From Bauldia sp. (GTDB taxonomy: Bacteria; Pseudomonadota; Alphaproteobacteria; Rhizobiales; Kaistiaceae): 64,000 nt of DNA. A program made the position numbers and the translations under genes. The stretch covers positions 186,001-250,000 of the forward strand of contig JANQRX010000012.1 of NCBI GenBank assembly GCA_028284325.1, read 5' to 3'. The notes beneath the pieces are model-generated. The model was not told the origin of the DNA. It did not search any database and was given only the letters and a program-made list of their open reading frames with translations. This document shows, piece after piece, positions 1-9,060 of the stretch (positions are counted from its first letter, which is position 1; each line of letters starts with the position of its first letter).

Positions 1-887
1 TTCTCACCGTCTACATGGCGGAGCTGCAAGAGACGCTCGGACCGCTCTCGCTGGAAGAGCTAGAATTTCTGCGGCACCAGTACGGGCTCGATCAGCCCAT
101 GTGGGAGCAGTATTTCCGCTGGATCTGGAACATCATCACTGAGGGTGACTTCGGTCCGAGCCTGGCGCAGGAACGCCCGGTCCGCGAAATCCTGATCGAG
201 CGCATTCCACTGACGATCGGCATCACCTTTCTGACCCTGGCCTTCACCTGGATCGTCGCGATCCCGCTCGGCGTCTATTCGGCGGTGAAGCAGTATTCCA
301 TGTTCGATTACTCGTTCACCTTCGCAGCGTTCCTGGGGCGCTCGATTCCCGAGTTCATGCTGGCCCTAGTGCTGATGTACATGGCCTATTCCTTCTTCGG
401 GTGGAGCCTCGGCGGGCTCTACTCCCCGGAGTATCAGTTTGCTCCCTGGTCGTGGGGCAAGGTCGTCGATCTCGCCAAACACCTGTTGCTGCCGGTCATC
501 GTGATCGGTGCATCGGGGACCGCCTTCATGGTGCGCGTGCTGCGCGGCATGGTGCTCGACGAGCTGGGCAAGCTTTACGTCCAGACCGCACGCGCCAAGG
601 GCCTGGCCGAGCGCGTGGTGATCTGGAAGCACGTCTTCCGCATCTCCTTCCTGCCGATCGTCTCGACCGTGGGCTGGCTGCTACCGCAGCTGGTGTCCGG
701 CGAGATCATCGCGTCGATCGTTCTCAATCTCCCGACAACCGGGTCGGCCATGTTCAACGCGTTGCGCGATCAGGACATGTATCTGGCCGGCAGCTTCGTG
801 CTGATCCTTTCGATGCTCACCGTTATCGGAACGCTTGTCTCCGACATCCTGCTGGCGGTGATCGATCCGAGGATTCGCTATGACTGA
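1..887 (+). CDS. Oligopeptide-type ABC transporter permease, DppB/OppB family (5' truncated by window)
   Basis: Inner-membrane permease of a peptide/opine/nickel-type ABC importer. The frame is open back to the window edge, and the first visible ATG (15) lies inside what should be the first periplasmic loop, so the true start and first membrane helix are outside the window. Several hydrophobic segments are visible, and near the C-terminal third there is the permease EAA-type loop (around RAKGLAERVVIWKHVFR) that contacts the ATPases. The stop overlaps the next permease start by 8 nt, so the two are co-translated. Substrate cannot be read from the permease; the downstream catabolic genes suggest a sugar-like compound rather than a peptide. 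Confidence 0.93.
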   Translation, partial: LTVYMAELQETLGPLSLEELEFLRHQYGLDQPMWEQYFRWIWNIITEGDFGPSLAQERPVREILIERIPLTIGITFLTLAFTWIVAIPLGVYSAVKQYSMFDYSFTFAAFLGRSIPEFMLALVLMYMAYSFFGWSLGGLYSPEYQFAPWSWGKVVDLAKHLLLPVIVIGASGTAFMVRVLRGMVLDELGKLYVQTARAKGLAERVVIWKHVFRISFLPIVSTVGWLLPQLVSGEIIASIVLNLPTTGSAMFNALRDQDMYLAGSFVLILSMLTVIGTLVSDILLAVIDPRIRYD

Positions 888-2061
888 TCCCGGACGCGAA
901 AAGCCACTCGAAATCGCGCCCGTCAAGGAGCCGGTGGCGGCAGCCGCCGACACGGACGCGCTGGCTGCAGACGATCAGGGCGCGCACCGTGCCGCCGAGA
1001 CGCAATGGCGACTCATCATCCGCCGGTTCCGGCGCCATCGCCTGGCCGTCATCAGTTTCTGGACGCTGGTCGTCATGTACATCGTCGGGGTCGCGGCGCC
1101 GGAGTTCTTTGCACCCTACGGTGCCTGGACCGAATTTGACGATACCTACCTGCCGCCGCATGAGGTGAGGATCATCGACGCGGAAGGCAATCTGCGGGCC
1201 CCCTTTGTCTACGACTGGATCAAGGAAAGGGATCCGGAAACCTGGCAATTCACCTACACGCCTGACACCAGCGTCCGGTATCCGATCAAGCTGTTCCATC
1301 GCGGCGGCGAGTATGTGCTGTGGGGGCTCTTCAAGTCAGACCTCCATCTCTTCGGCGTCGACGCGCCGGGCAAGTACAACATGATCGGCACCGATGCGCT
1401 CGGCCGCGACCTTTTGAGCCGCACGATCCATGCCTGCCGTGTGTCGCTGACCATCGGCTTTGTCGGTGTCTTCATCAGCCTGATCCTAGGGCTGTTGCTC
1501 GGTGGGCTTTCGGGACTGATCGGCGGGGTGGTCGATGACATCATCCAGCGTATCATCGAGGCTCTCCAGGCGATTCCGCAACTGCCGCTCTGGCTGGCGC
1601 TGGCGGCTGCCGTGCCCCGTTCGTGGAGCGCGGTCGAGGTCTACTTCGCCATCACGGTGATTCTCTCGCTGATGGCCTGGACCGGCCTGGCGCGGGTGGT
1701 GCGTTCCAAGTTCATCTCGCTCAGGGAAGAGGACTACGTGACAGCCGCGCGCGGCTACAACGCGCCCACGATGACGCTGATCGGCCGGCATCTGGTGCCG
1801 AACTTCATGAGCTACATCATCGTCAGCCTGACGCTGGCGATCCCTGCCATGATCCTCGCCGAAACCTCGCTGAGCTTCCTGGGCGTCGGACTGCGGCCAC
1901 CGGTGGTGAGCCTCGGCGTTCTGCTTCAGAAGGCGCAGAGCTTCCAGAACGTCCAGCTGTTCCCGTGGCTCTTGTCGCCCGGCCTGGTCGTCGTGGTTGT
2001 GGTGCTCGCCTTCAACTTCGTGGGCGATGGCCTGCGCGACGCGGCGGACCCGTACAAATGA
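880..2061 (+). CDS. Oligopeptide-type ABC transporter permease, DppC/OppC family, with long periplasmic insertion
   Basis: Second permease of the importer, 393 aa. After a polar N-terminus (about 45 residues) and the first helix, about 120 residues precede the canonical DppC signature [14 protein letters not shown], longer than in standard DppC proteins; this enlarged loop faces the periplasm and could contact the binding protein. The remaining helices and the EAA-type loop ([20 protein letters not shown]) are typical, followed by the family's [10 protein letters not shown] motif. It overlaps the upstream permease by 8 nt and the downstream ATPase by ATGA. The substrate-binding protein is not in the window and is presumably upstream. 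Confidence 0.93.
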   Translation: MTDPGREKPLEIAPVKEPVAAAADTDALAADDQGAHRAAETQWRLIIRRFRRHRLAVISFWTLVVMYIVGVAAPEFFAPYGAWTEFDDTYLPPHEVRIIDAEGNLRAPFVYDWIKERDPETWQFTYTPDTSVRYPIKLFHRGGEYVLWGLFKSDLHLFGVDAPGKYNMIGTDALGRDLLSRTIHACRVSLTIGFVGVFISLILGLLLGGLSGLIGGVVDDIIQRIIEALQAIPQLPLWLALAAAVPRSWSAVEVYFAITVILSLMAWTGLARVVRSKFISLREEDYVTAARGYNAPTMTLIGRHLVPNFMSYIIVSLTLAIPAMILAETSLSFLGVGLRPPVVSLGVLLQKAQSFQNVQLFPWLLSPGLVVVVVVLAFNFVGDGLRDAADPYK

Positions 2062-3158
2062 GCGAGTCTCGGAGCGCCAGCGCCGGTGAGGTGTCGGCCA
2101 CAGCGGACGGGGCCGAGCTTCTGACCGTCAGAGGGTTGAAGAAGCACTTTCCGATTCTGCGCGGCGTGTTCCGGCACGTCGTCGGGCATGTGCGTGCTGT
2201 CGACGGGGTCGATATCAACATCAAGCGGGGCGAAACGCTTGGGCTGGTGGGCGAATCCGGTTGCGGCAAGACCACGGTCGGTCGCTGTATACCGCGTCTC
2301 ATCGAACCGACATCGGGTGAGATGCTGTTCCGGCCCGAAGACGTGGCCGCGGACATCGTGGAGGCCGACAAGACATCGCTCGCCCAGATCAGGCGGCAGG
2401 TCCAGATCATCTTTCAGGATCCGATGTCGTCGCTCAACCCGCGCTTGACGGTACGCGACATCATTGCCGATCCGCTCAAGGTCAACCGTATCGGCAATCG
2501 CAGCGAGCAGACCGATCGCGTGATCGAAGCCATGAAGCGCGTCGGCCTTGCGCCGGAGATGTTCAACCGTTTCCCGCATGAATTCTCCGGCGGACAACGT
2601 CAGCGCATCGGCATTGCCCGCTCGCTGATCCTCGATCCGCGTCTGGTGATCTGCGATGAGGCTGTGTCGGCCCTGGATGTCTCGATCCAGGCGCAGATCG
2701 TCAATCTGCTGGCCGACCTCCAGTCCGAGTTCGGGCTGACCTACCTTTTCATCTCGCACGACCTGAGCGTGGTCGAGCATATCTCCAATCGGGTCGCGGT
2801 CATGTATCTCGGTCGGGTGGTGGAACTGGCCGACGCCGACGACCTCTACCAGGGCCCGCAGCATCCCTACACCGAGGCGCTGCTGCTTTCGACGCCATCG
2901 GCCGATCCGCTGGCGCGGTCACGGAAACCACCGTTGCAAGGCGGTGTCCCGGACCCGTCCGCTCCGCCCAACGGTTGTCACTTCCATCCGAGGTGCCCCT
3001 ACGCCGAGCCGCAATGCGCCGCCGAGGTTCCGGAACTCACCGACGTTGGCGATGGCCACATGGTGGCGTGCCACCGCGCGGCCGACCTCGATCTGGTCGG
3101 ATACGAGCGGATTCACCAGGCCCGTAGAGACCCAAACCAGGAGGCGGGGGCGTCATGA
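2058..3158 (+). CDS. ABC transporter ATP-binding protein, OppF/DppF type
   Basis: Cytoplasmic ATPase driving the importer, 366 aa. Walker A is GESGCGKTT, the signature is [15 protein letters not shown], and Walker B is [12 protein letters not shown]. The C-terminus carries the oligopeptide-transporter extension with the Cys-containing segment [15 protein letters not shown], which binds an Fe-S cluster in some family members. The frame is open further upstream, but the ATG at 2058 overlaps the permease stop as ATGA and begins right before the ABC domain, so it is chosen. In Dpp/Opp systems this subunit works as a heterodimer with the second ATPase encoded next. Confidence 0.93.
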   Translation: MSESRSASAGEVSATADGAELLTVRGLKKHFPILRGVFRHVVGHVRAVDGVDINIKRGETLGLVGESGCGKTTVGRCIPRLIEPTSGEMLFRPEDVAADIVEADKTSLAQIRRQVQIIFQDPMSSLNPRLTVRDIIADPLKVNRIGNRSEQTDRVIEAMKRVGLAPEMFNRFPHEFSGGQRQRIGIARSLILDPRLVICDEAVSALDVSIQAQIVNLLADLQSEFGLTYLFISHDLSVVEHISNRVAVMYLGRVVELADADDLYQGPQHPYTEALLLSTPSADPLARSRKPPLQGGVPDPSAPPNGCHFHPRCPYAEPQCAAEVPELTDVGDGHMVACHRAADLDLVGYERIHQARRDPNQEAGAS

Positions 3159-4216
3159 CCGATACGTCAACGCTGCTCCAGGTCGAGAACCTGGTCACCC
3201 ATTTCGATACCGACGACGGCCTTGTGCAGGCGGTGCGTGGTGTCAGCTTCAGCCTCGACAAAGGTAGGACATTGGGCGTGGTCGGCGAGTCCGGATCGGG
3301 CAAGTCGGTTGCGGCGCTTTCCATCACCCGGCTCCTGCCCCGACCCAAGGCGCGCATTGTCGAGGGGCGGGTTCGCTATGTCAGCCCGAACGGTCCCGTC
3401 GACCTCACCGAGCTCGACCCGGCAGGCGCCGAGATCAGGGCGATCCGCGGCAACGACATCGCCATGATCTTTCAGGAACCGATGACGTCGCTGAATCCGG
3501 TCTTCACCGTCGGCGCGCAGATCGTCGAGGCGATCCGCCTGCATCACGATGTGGGAAAGCGCGAAGCCCGCGAGCGCGCGGCTGCCATGCTCGACAAGGT
3601 CGGGATCCCCAACCCCTCACAGCGCATCAAGGAGTACCCGCACCAGTTTTCAGGCGGCATGCGCCAGCGCGCGATGATCGCCATGGCGCTGTCCTGCAAT
3701 CCCCGCATCCTGATCTCCGACGAACCGACCACCGCGCTGGACGTGACCATCGCGGCCCAGATTCTCACCCTGATCCGCGATCTCCAGGACGAGTTCGGCA
3801 TGTCGGTGCTGATCATCACCCATGATCTGGGGGTGATTGGCGAAGTGGCCGACGAGGTTGTCGTGATGTATGCCGGCCAGATCGTCGAGCGCGCCAGCAC
3901 GGTCAAGCTCTTCTACGAGCCGAAGCATCCCTATGCGCAAGGCCTCCTGCGTTCCACGCCCAAGATTGGCGTGCGCAAACGGCTGACACCGATTGCCGGG
4001 GTCGTTCCCAGCATGAGCCGTATCCCCAAGGGATGCGCCTTCGCCGCGCGCTGCAGCGAAGCCATGAACATCTGTCGTCAACAGGATCCGCCGGAGTTCG
4101 ATCTCGGTGGCGGGCACGGTGTCCGGTGCTGGCTGCACCAGGATGCGGGCGCAGCGCAGGCAACGGCGACCACAAGCCAATCAGATTCGACACAGACACA
4201 TAAAGGGGCAGATTGA
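3155..4216 (+). CDS. ABC transporter ATP-binding protein, OppD/DppD type
   Basis: Second ATPase of the importer, 353 aa. Walker A is GESGSGKSV, the signature is [15 protein letters not shown], and Walker B is [14 protein letters not shown]; the OppD-like C-terminal extension has [15 protein letters not shown]. It overlaps the preceding ATPase by ATGA, and its stop overlaps the start of the next gene (TGATG), which ties the isomerase to the transporter operon. The last ~20 residues are rich in Ala, Thr and Gln and probably disordered. Confidence 0.93.
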   Translation: MTDTSTLLQVENLVTHFDTDDGLVQAVRGVSFSLDKGRTLGVVGESGSGKSVAALSITRLLPRPKARIVEGRVRYVSPNGPVDLTELDPAGAEIRAIRGNDIAMIFQEPMTSLNPVFTVGAQIVEAIRLHHDVGKREARERAAAMLDKVGIPNPSQRIKEYPHQFSGGMRQRAMIAMALSCNPRILISDEPTTALDVTIAAQILTLIRDLQDEFGMSVLIITHDLGVIGEVADEVVVMYAGQIVERASTVKLFYEPKHPYAQGLLRSTPKIGVRKRLTPIAGVVPSMSRIPKGCAFAARCSEAMNICRQQDPPEFDLGGGHGVRCWLHQDAGAAQATATTSQSDSTQTHKGAD

Positions 4217-5070
4217 TGAAGTACGGGTTTTCGACACTGGGCTGTCCGGCCTGGTCATTCGACGAGATACTGTCGCGAGCCAAGGCCTACGGATTCAGCG
4301 GATTTGAAGTCCGCGGCATCCAGGGCGAGATGGATCTCCTGAAGATCCCGGAGTTCCAGCCGGCGGCACAGGCAGAGACGCTGCGCAAGACCGCCGACCA
4401 CGGTCTTGAGATGATGATGCTCATGACCGGCTGCCGCTTCTCGTCCGATGATCCGGCGGTACGCCGCGCCAACATCGACGATGCGAAAGCCAATCTCGAC
4501 CTCGCCGCGGCGATGAACATCGACAAGATCAGGGTGTTTGGCGGCGTGATTCCCGACGGGGTCACCCGCGACGAAGCCCACGCCTGGATCGCCGACAGCC
4601 TGCGCGAGGTGTGCGAGCACGGCCAATCGGTCGGTGTGAATCCGACCATCGAAGCTCACGACGACTTCTCCGACACGCACATCGTGCGCGACATGCTCAA
4701 CCTCGTCGGTCACCCGTTCCTCATGGTTCAGTGGGACATCCATCATCCCTTCCGGAAACATGGTGAGGCGCCGGCGACCGGTTGGGCCAACATCGGCGAG
4801 CGCGTCGTCGACACCCACTTCAAGGACTCGTTCATCAATCCGGAGCGCAAGCAGGGCTACGAATACTGCCTGATGGGCGAGGGCGACATTCCCAACCGGG
4901 ACGCGCTGAAGCTCCTGATCGACGGCGGCTATGACGGCTATCTCACCCTCGAGTGGGAGAAAGCGTGGCAGGACTATCTTCCCGAGCCGACCGTCGGCTT
5001 CCCGCAATATGTGGAGAAGATGAACACGTATCTCGAAGAGCTTGGCGCACCGATCGAGGTGCACGCATGA
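4216..5070 (+). CDS. Sugar phosphate isomerase/epimerase family protein (xylose isomerase-like TIM barrel)
   Basis: 284 aa single-domain TIM barrel of the AP_endonuc_2/xylose isomerase-like family. Visible family features are the N-terminal KYGFSTLGCPAW strand, EAHDDFSD and QWDIHHPFR in the middle (candidate divalent-metal ligands), DTHFKDS, then GEGDIP and LEWEKAW near the end. Members isomerise or epimerise sugars, inositols or keto-acids; the substrate is unknown here. ATG at 4216 is preferred over TTG at 4213: it overlaps the upstream stop as TGATG and has AAAGGGG about 8 nt upstream. It overlaps the dehydrogenase downstream by ATGA, so the product is probably handed to that enzyme. Confidence 0.85.
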   Translation: MKYGFSTLGCPAWSFDEILSRAKAYGFSGFEVRGIQGEMDLLKIPEFQPAAQAETLRKTADHGLEMMMLMTGCRFSSDDPAVRRANIDDAKANLDLAAAMNIDKIRVFGGVIPDGVTRDEAHAWIADSLREVCEHGQSVGVNPTIEAHDDFSDTHIVRDMLNLVGHPFLMVQWDIHHPFRKHGEAPATGWANIGERVVDTHFKDSFINPERKQGYEYCLMGEGDIPNRDALKLLIDGGYDGYLTLEWEKAWQDYLPEPTVGFPQYVEKMNTYLEELGAPIEVHA

Positions 5071-6059
5071 CTGCCGTTGCCGAGATTCTATTTCAGGACG
5101 TCGAGACAGCCGCCTTTGTTGCCCGCGACGACGAAACGGTTCCGCTCGCGCCCGACGAAGTTGCCGGCGAGACCCTGTATTCGCTCCTGAGCGCCGGGAC
5201 CGAGCTCAACATCTACCTCGGTGAGTACCAGAAGCAGGGGCTGGCCTGGGGGCGACTGCCGTTCGTCCCCGGCTACGCCGCCGTGTTTCAGGTGGAAGCT
5301 GTCGGGTCCGATGTGGACGATATCGCGGTCGGTGACGTGGTGTTCTGCATGGGCAAGCACATGTCACGCCAGCGCCTGCCACGCCGGAATGTGTTGCCGC
5401 TTCCCGCGGGCCTCGACCCGGTGATGGGCCCCTTCGCGCGGCTCGCCAATATCGGCATGAGCTGCCTGACCACGGCGGAAGCACGGCCCCCGGCGACGGT
5501 GGTGTCCATGGGCCTGGGGCTCGTCGGCCTGGCCGGTGCGATGCTCTTCGACCTGTCCGGCTACCGGGTGATTGCCGTCGATCCCGTCGAGGCGCGACGG
5601 GAACTGGCCCGGGAACGCGGCCTGACGGAGGTGGTATCGGAGATCGATCCGTCGGCGGTCGGCAAGGTGCCGCTGGTGCTTGATTTCAGCGGCCATGAAA
5701 CCGCGATCAGCGCCGGCCTGGACGTGGTGGCGCAAGGTGGCGAGGTGGTCGTCGCCGGCGTTCCCATGATCCGCAAAGCCGATATCTACGCGCAGGAAAT
5801 CCTCAACAAGGTCTTTCGCTCCGTCGCCCGGTTGCGAAGCGGCAAGGAGCAGCAGGTCGCCGCACACCCGACGCCGTTCCGCAGTGGCAGCATGTTCGAG
5901 AACATGGCCGGGGTGCTGCAATGGATCGCCGACGGCCGGTTGAACTTCGAAGGTCTCTACGAGATGGGATCGCCGCGCGACGCGCAGTCGATCTACCAGG
6001 ATGTTCTTCACATACGGCACGGCAAGCTGACGGTCATGTTCGACTGGTCCGATATCTAA
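5067..6059 (+). CDS. MDR-superfamily (zinc-type alcohol dehydrogenase-like) oxidoreductase
   Basis: 330 aa medium-chain dehydrogenase/reductase. The N-terminal GroES-like part has the SAGTEL motif seen in the BchC/threonine dehydrogenase-like branch, and the Rossmann part has GLGLVGLAGAML with an acidic VDPVEAR after the second strand, favouring NAD(H). The four-Cys structural zinc loop of classical alcohol dehydrogenases is absent. Start ATG 5067 overlaps the isomerase stop (ATGA); the open frame extends 38 codons further but inside the isomerase. Likely oxidises or reduces the sugar-type intermediate made by the isomerase (inference from operon). Confidence 0.82.
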   Translation: MTAVAEILFQDVETAAFVARDDETVPLAPDEVAGETLYSLLSAGTELNIYLGEYQKQGLAWGRLPFVPGYAAVFQVEAVGSDVDDIAVGDVVFCMGKHMSRQRLPRRNVLPLPAGLDPVMGPFARLANIGMSCLTTAEARPPATVVSMGLGLVGLAGAMLFDLSGYRVIAVDPVEARRELARERGLTEVVSEIDPSAVGKVPLVLDFSGHETAISAGLDVVAQGGEVVVAGVPMIRKADIYAQEILNKVFRSVARLRSGKEQQVAAHPTPFRSGSMFENMAGVLQWIADGRLNFEGLYEMGSPRDAQSIYQDVLHIRHGKLTVMFDWSDI

Positions 6060-6186
6060 CCCCGGGACGGGGGCGACGGCGGGACCGGAGCGCTCGCGGT
6101 TCAGGGTTGGGACTGGCGAGCGTTCCGGTTCGCGCCTTGTCGTCGGCGGACACGCACCTGGCCCGCGAGTACCAGGAGGGACCTTG

Positions 6187-6615
6187 ATGATCACATTCCA
6201 AAGCCTCGGCCATGTCGCCATCCGTTCGCCGGACCCCGACGGTGTCGCGCGGTTCTACAGCGAGCGGCTCGGGCTTGCCGAGATGTTCAGGATGGACGAC
6301 GCAGACGGCTGTCTCTGGCTGATCACGCTGAGGATTGCCGGTGAGCAGTTTCTCGAAATCTACACGTCGCGCGATGAGGCGGCGGGCGGGTCCGCGGCAT
6401 CCGGCTGGCACCATGTGTGCCTGACGGTGAACGATCTCGACGAGACGGTGAGGGCGCTATGGGCGGCAGAGGTGGAACCGATATCCGACATCATGACCGG
6501 GCGTACCGGTAACCGCCAAATCTGGATTGCCGATCCCGATGGCAATCCCGTCGAGATCATGGAGATGCGTGCCGATGGTCGCCAGATGCAGGCCATTCGC
6601 GCGATGAACGGCTAG
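6187..6615 (+). CDS. VOC family protein (glyoxalase/dioxygenase-like)
   Basis: 142 aa vicinal-oxygen-chelate protein with two beta-alpha-beta-beta-beta modules. Candidate metal ligands are His near GHVAIRSPD, Glu in FLEIYTS, His in WHHVCLTV and Glu in PVEIMEM, the standard four-ligand spacing. ATG 6187 is preceded by a strong AGGAGG (6175-6180). It lies 127 bp after the dehydrogenase and is probably the last gene of the unit. The stop codon shares the palindrome CTAG with the stop of the convergent RpiR gene. Substrate unknown; a dioxygenase, isomerase or lyase role is equally possible. Confidence 0.8.
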   Translation: MITFQSLGHVAIRSPDPDGVARFYSERLGLAEMFRMDDADGCLWLITLRIAGEQFLEIYTSRDEAAGGSAASGWHHVCLTVNDLDETVRALWAAEVEPISDIMTGRTGNRQIWIADPDGNPVEIMEMRADGRQMQAIRAMNG

Positions 6616-7493
6616 GTTCTCGAAGAGCGGCGACGGGGTCGCTCCCTTTCCCATTGCGTGGCAAGCGATTCCTTGATGCGTTCAAGCTGCGGGACAATGG
6701 CCGGGCCGCGCTTCAGCGCAACCATGGTTGTCATCACGTCGATGACCATGAGGTGGGCGATGCGCGAGGACATCGGCGCGTAAAGGAACGTGTCCTCACG
6801 GGGCTCAACCGCGATCAGGGTGTCGACCGCCGAAGCCAGCGGCGACCTCGGCCGGGTGATGGCCACGGTATGGGCCCCGCCTTCGCGCGCCGTCCGCGAG
6901 GCATGGACGACATCCTTGACGCGTCCGTTGTAGCAGAAGGCAATCGCGACATCCTTCGGTCCGAGCGTCGCCGCGCCGGTCATCTGGATGTGGGCATCGG
7001 GGTGGGGCTCACAGGCAACATCCAGACGCATCAGTTTCTGGGCCGTGTCCTGTGTCAGGATGCTGGCGACGCCGACGGCGTAGAGCTGGACCCGGCGTGC
7101 TGCGCAGATCCGGTCGACGACGGTCTCGATCGCGTCCATGTCCAGGCTGTCCTCCAGCTTGGTCAGCATGCTGATCGACGACTGAAACAGTTTGGAGCGC
7201 AAGGCGTCCAGGTCATCGTCGAACGTCACGTCGCGGTGGACATAGGCGACCCCGCCTGCGGCCAGCGAACTGGCGAGCGCGACCTTGAAATGGGAGAAGC
7301 CGTCCAGGTCGAGCGACCTGCAGAAGCGGAGTACGGTCGGCTCGCTGACTCCTGCCGCCTCGGCGATCTCACCAAGGTTGTGGTAGGGAATGGGCTCCGG
7401 ATCGGCCAGGACGAAATCGGCCACACGACGCTCCGACGCCGTGAGATCGCTGTAGACCTTGCTCAAGCGGGCGAGGGGGTCGGTTGGCGGCAT
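6612..7493 (-). CDS. RpiR/MurR family transcriptional regulator (HTH plus SIS domain)
   Basis: Sugar-phosphate-responsive DNA-binding regulator, 293 aa from the chosen start. The N-terminal HTH_6 domain (about residues 1-80) has the hallmark LTASERRVADFVL and AGVSEPTVLRFCRSL; a C-terminal SIS domain (about 125-260) should bind a phosphosugar. The open frame continues 15 codons upstream, but the Met at 7493 begins the family N-terminus. It faces the ABC/isomerase/dehydrogenase genes and its stop interlocks with the VOC gene stop in CTAG (6612-6615). RpiR proteins usually control neighbouring sugar genes, which supports a sugar substrate for the importer. Confidence 0.9.
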   Translation of the reverse strand: MPPTDPLARLSKVYSDLTASERRVADFVLADPEPIPYHNLGEIAEAAGVSEPTVLRFCRSLDLDGFSHFKVALASSLAAGGVAYVHRDVTFDDDLDALRSKLFQSSISMLTKLEDSLDMDAIETVVDRICAARRVQLYAVGVASILTQDTAQKLMRLDVACEPHPDAHIQMTGAATLGPKDVAIAFCYNGRVKDVVHASRTAREGGAHTVAITRPRSPLASAVDTLIAVEPREDTFLYAPMSSRIAHLMVIDVMTTMVALKRGPAIVPQLERIKESLATQWERERPRRRSSRT

Positions 7494-7575
7494 GTTGAGG
7501 CTTTCATGCGGGTCTTGGCAGGTCGTGCCGCGGCACACCCAAATCTAGCTCAACTACGAGAATACACAACAATGA

Positions 7576-7806
7576 CATGAATTCGGTGGTCCCGAGCGGG
7601 CCCGGTATGTCGATAAGTTCTTCGAGAGCCTGTCCAACCTGAGGCCAAAGCCTCTGCAGCGCGTGCTGGTGCGGTGCCAGAACGTCAAGGTCAAACATCT
7701 GTTCTTCTTCGCCGACCGGCACGGCCACGCCTGGCGCCGGCATCTTGACGTCAACGAAGTCGATCTCGGTCGCGGCAAACGCCACTTGGTGAAAGGCGGG
7801 CGGTGA
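7576..7806 (+). pseudogene. Remnant of an AbiEi-type (type IV toxin-antitoxin) antitoxin, C-terminal part
   Basis: A 76-codon open stretch without a usable start lies between an upstream in-frame TGA (7573-7575) and a stop at 7804-7806. It reads FGGPERARYVDKFFESL, then VKVKHLFFFADRHGHAWRRHLD and DLGRGKRHLVKGGR (shown in pieces). This matches my memory of the C-terminal region of AbiEi-family antitoxins (VKVKRLFL..A...GH.W...LD...IDLGSGKR.LVKGG). The N-terminal HTH and the final ITVP-like tail are missing, and no AbiEii-type nucleotidyltransferase toxin is nearby. It is read as a dead fragment, about 230 bp before tRNA-Lys. Confidence 0.6.
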
Positions 7807-8038
7807 GGGCTTGTCGGTGTGGGTCAGGTCGGTGGGTTCGTGCAGGCGGCGCGCACCTTGTCCGCATGCGGGGCGGTTCGTCAACGGGGCGTTGCCGCCG
7901 GCCAGCGTGATGCTTGGGCTTCATGCACCGGCGCGAAGTGGTTGCCAACCGGGAGCTTCGGCACCGCCCCATCATTGACCGCCGCCGGGGCCGTGCTTAC
8001 GTTCCGCCGCGACGGACGGCCCTAGGCCTGAGTCGTGC
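7807..8038. other. Non-coding stretch upstream of tRNA-Lys
   Basis: About 230 bp between the antitoxin remnant and tRNA-Lys. Short open frames exist on both strands, but none has a ribosome-binding site together with a recognisable family. The tRNA promoter should lie in the last part of this stretch, but I could not pick out convincing -35/-10 elements. Confidence 0.4.
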
Positions 8039-8114
8039 GAGCGCGTAGCTCAGTTGGTAGAGCAACTGACTTTTAATCAATAGGTCCTCGGTTCGAGCCC
8101 GAGCGCGCTCACCA
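8039..8114 (+). tRNA. tRNA-Lys (anticodon TTT), CCA encoded
   Basis: A full cloverleaf can be drawn. The acceptor stem GAGCGCG pairs with CGCGCTC, the D-arm is GCTC/GAGC, and the anticodon loop CTTTTAA has TTT at 8072-8074. The T-arm is CTCGG-TTCGAGC-CCGAG, followed by discriminator A and genomic CCA (8112-8114). The anticodon stem ACTGA/TCAAT has one C-A mismatch at position 28-42. The 3' end of this gene is the apparent target of the FRG-gene insertion downstream. Confidence 0.97.
8099..8114 (+). repeat. Direct repeat, tRNA-proximal copy (attL-like)
   Basis: The last 16 nt of tRNA-Lys, CCGAGCGCGCTCACCA, are repeated exactly at 9061-9076. Duplication of a tRNA 3' end is the classic footprint of site-specific integration by a tyrosine integrase that leaves the tRNA gene intact. 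This copy also completes the functional tRNA. Confidence 0.75.
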
Positions 8115-8210
8115 GAAAGAGATGACGATCCCACGGTTAAGGTTTTGGCACCTGCGACTTGGCTTGGTGTCGGATCTTGTTGTCCGTGCCGTGTCCGAAG
8201 GGCGCTGCGA

Positions 8211-9020
8211 ATGAACAACGCAACTGAGATTACGGTGGTCAACTGCGAAAGCTGGGCCGAGTTCCAGCAGAGAATCCGTCAACGAGATGGTGCGCCACTG
8301 GATCCGATCTTTCGCGGCCAAAGGGATATCAGCTGGGGTTTGGTGTCGCCAAAGGCGAGACCCATTCTTGAACTAAGGGCTCTAGCGCGTCGGCTCCCGG
8401 AGGGGATGCGCGGCCGCGAAGATGTGCTCCAACGAATCCAGGACAATCCGGCCCGTCTCAGGCACCTCGCTACGGGATTGCCGGGAGTCGATGTTACGGC
8501 GCTGAGCGATGACGAGCTCCTAGCGTTGGGTCGGCACAACGGATTGGTGACGAACTTGCTGGACTGGAGCATCAGTCCGTACGTGGCCGCGTTCTTTGCG
8601 TTTAGCGACGCTCTGGACGAGCTGAACGAAGGCGCGCTGCTCACCACTGACGCGGGCGCAAGGCCGACATTCCTAACACCGCCACCTGTGGCGGTGTGGC
8701 GACTTGGAGTGTCCGAAAAAACATGGGGTACCGCGCTCAACATCGTAAAAGCTCGTTCCCGACAGAACTATTGGTTGTTAGCTCAGGACGGCCTTTTCAC
8801 GAGACTGAAGCACGAGCGCCACGTTGATCTGGTCGACTACCTCGCCGACATCGACCAAGCTAACAGACTGACTAAGTTCATCATTCCGGGGGCGGAGTGC
8901 GCGAAGGCGCTTGGCGACTTACGATTGATGAATATCGACTTTGCGCGGCTCTTCCCAGACCTGACCGGGGTTGCACGGCAAATGCATGTCGACGCCTTGC
9001 GGTTCATTCTCGGCGGCTAA
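8211..9020 (+). CDS. FRG domain-containing protein, cargo of a tRNA-Lys insertion
   Basis: 269 aa. FRG-domain motifs are clear: FRGQ at about residues 34-37 followed by W42 (the name-giving motif), RHNG at 108-111, LLDW at 116-119 and SPYVAAFFAF at 122-131. FRG domains occur in proteins of mobile elements and suspected anti-phage genes; the biochemical activity is not established to my knowledge. No signal peptide or membrane helix is seen. ATG 8211 starts just before the domain; the upstream GAAGG is a weak ribosome site. The gene is visibly less GC-rich than its neighbours and is the only gene between the two 16-bp repeats, so it was probably acquired horizontally. Confidence 0.85.
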   Translation: MNNATEITVVNCESWAEFQQRIRQRDGAPLDPIFRGQRDISWGLVSPKARPILELRALARRLPEGMRGREDVLQRIQDNPARLRHLATGLPGVDVTALSDDELLALGRHNGLVTNLLDWSISPYVAAFFAFSDALDELNEGALLTTDAGARPTFLTPPPVAVWRLGVSEKTWGTALNIVKARSRQNYWLLAQDGLFTRLKHERHVDLVDYLADIDQANRLTKFIIPGAECAKALGDLRLMNIDFARLFPDLTGVARQMHVDALRFILGG

Positions 9021-9060
9021 GGATTCTGGGACCTTCGCATCAGTTGCGGAGAACCTCGTT

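Noticed and set aside
7504..7884. Minus-strand open frame of 126 codons
   Set aside because: Opposite strand of the AbiEi-like remnant; no family features.
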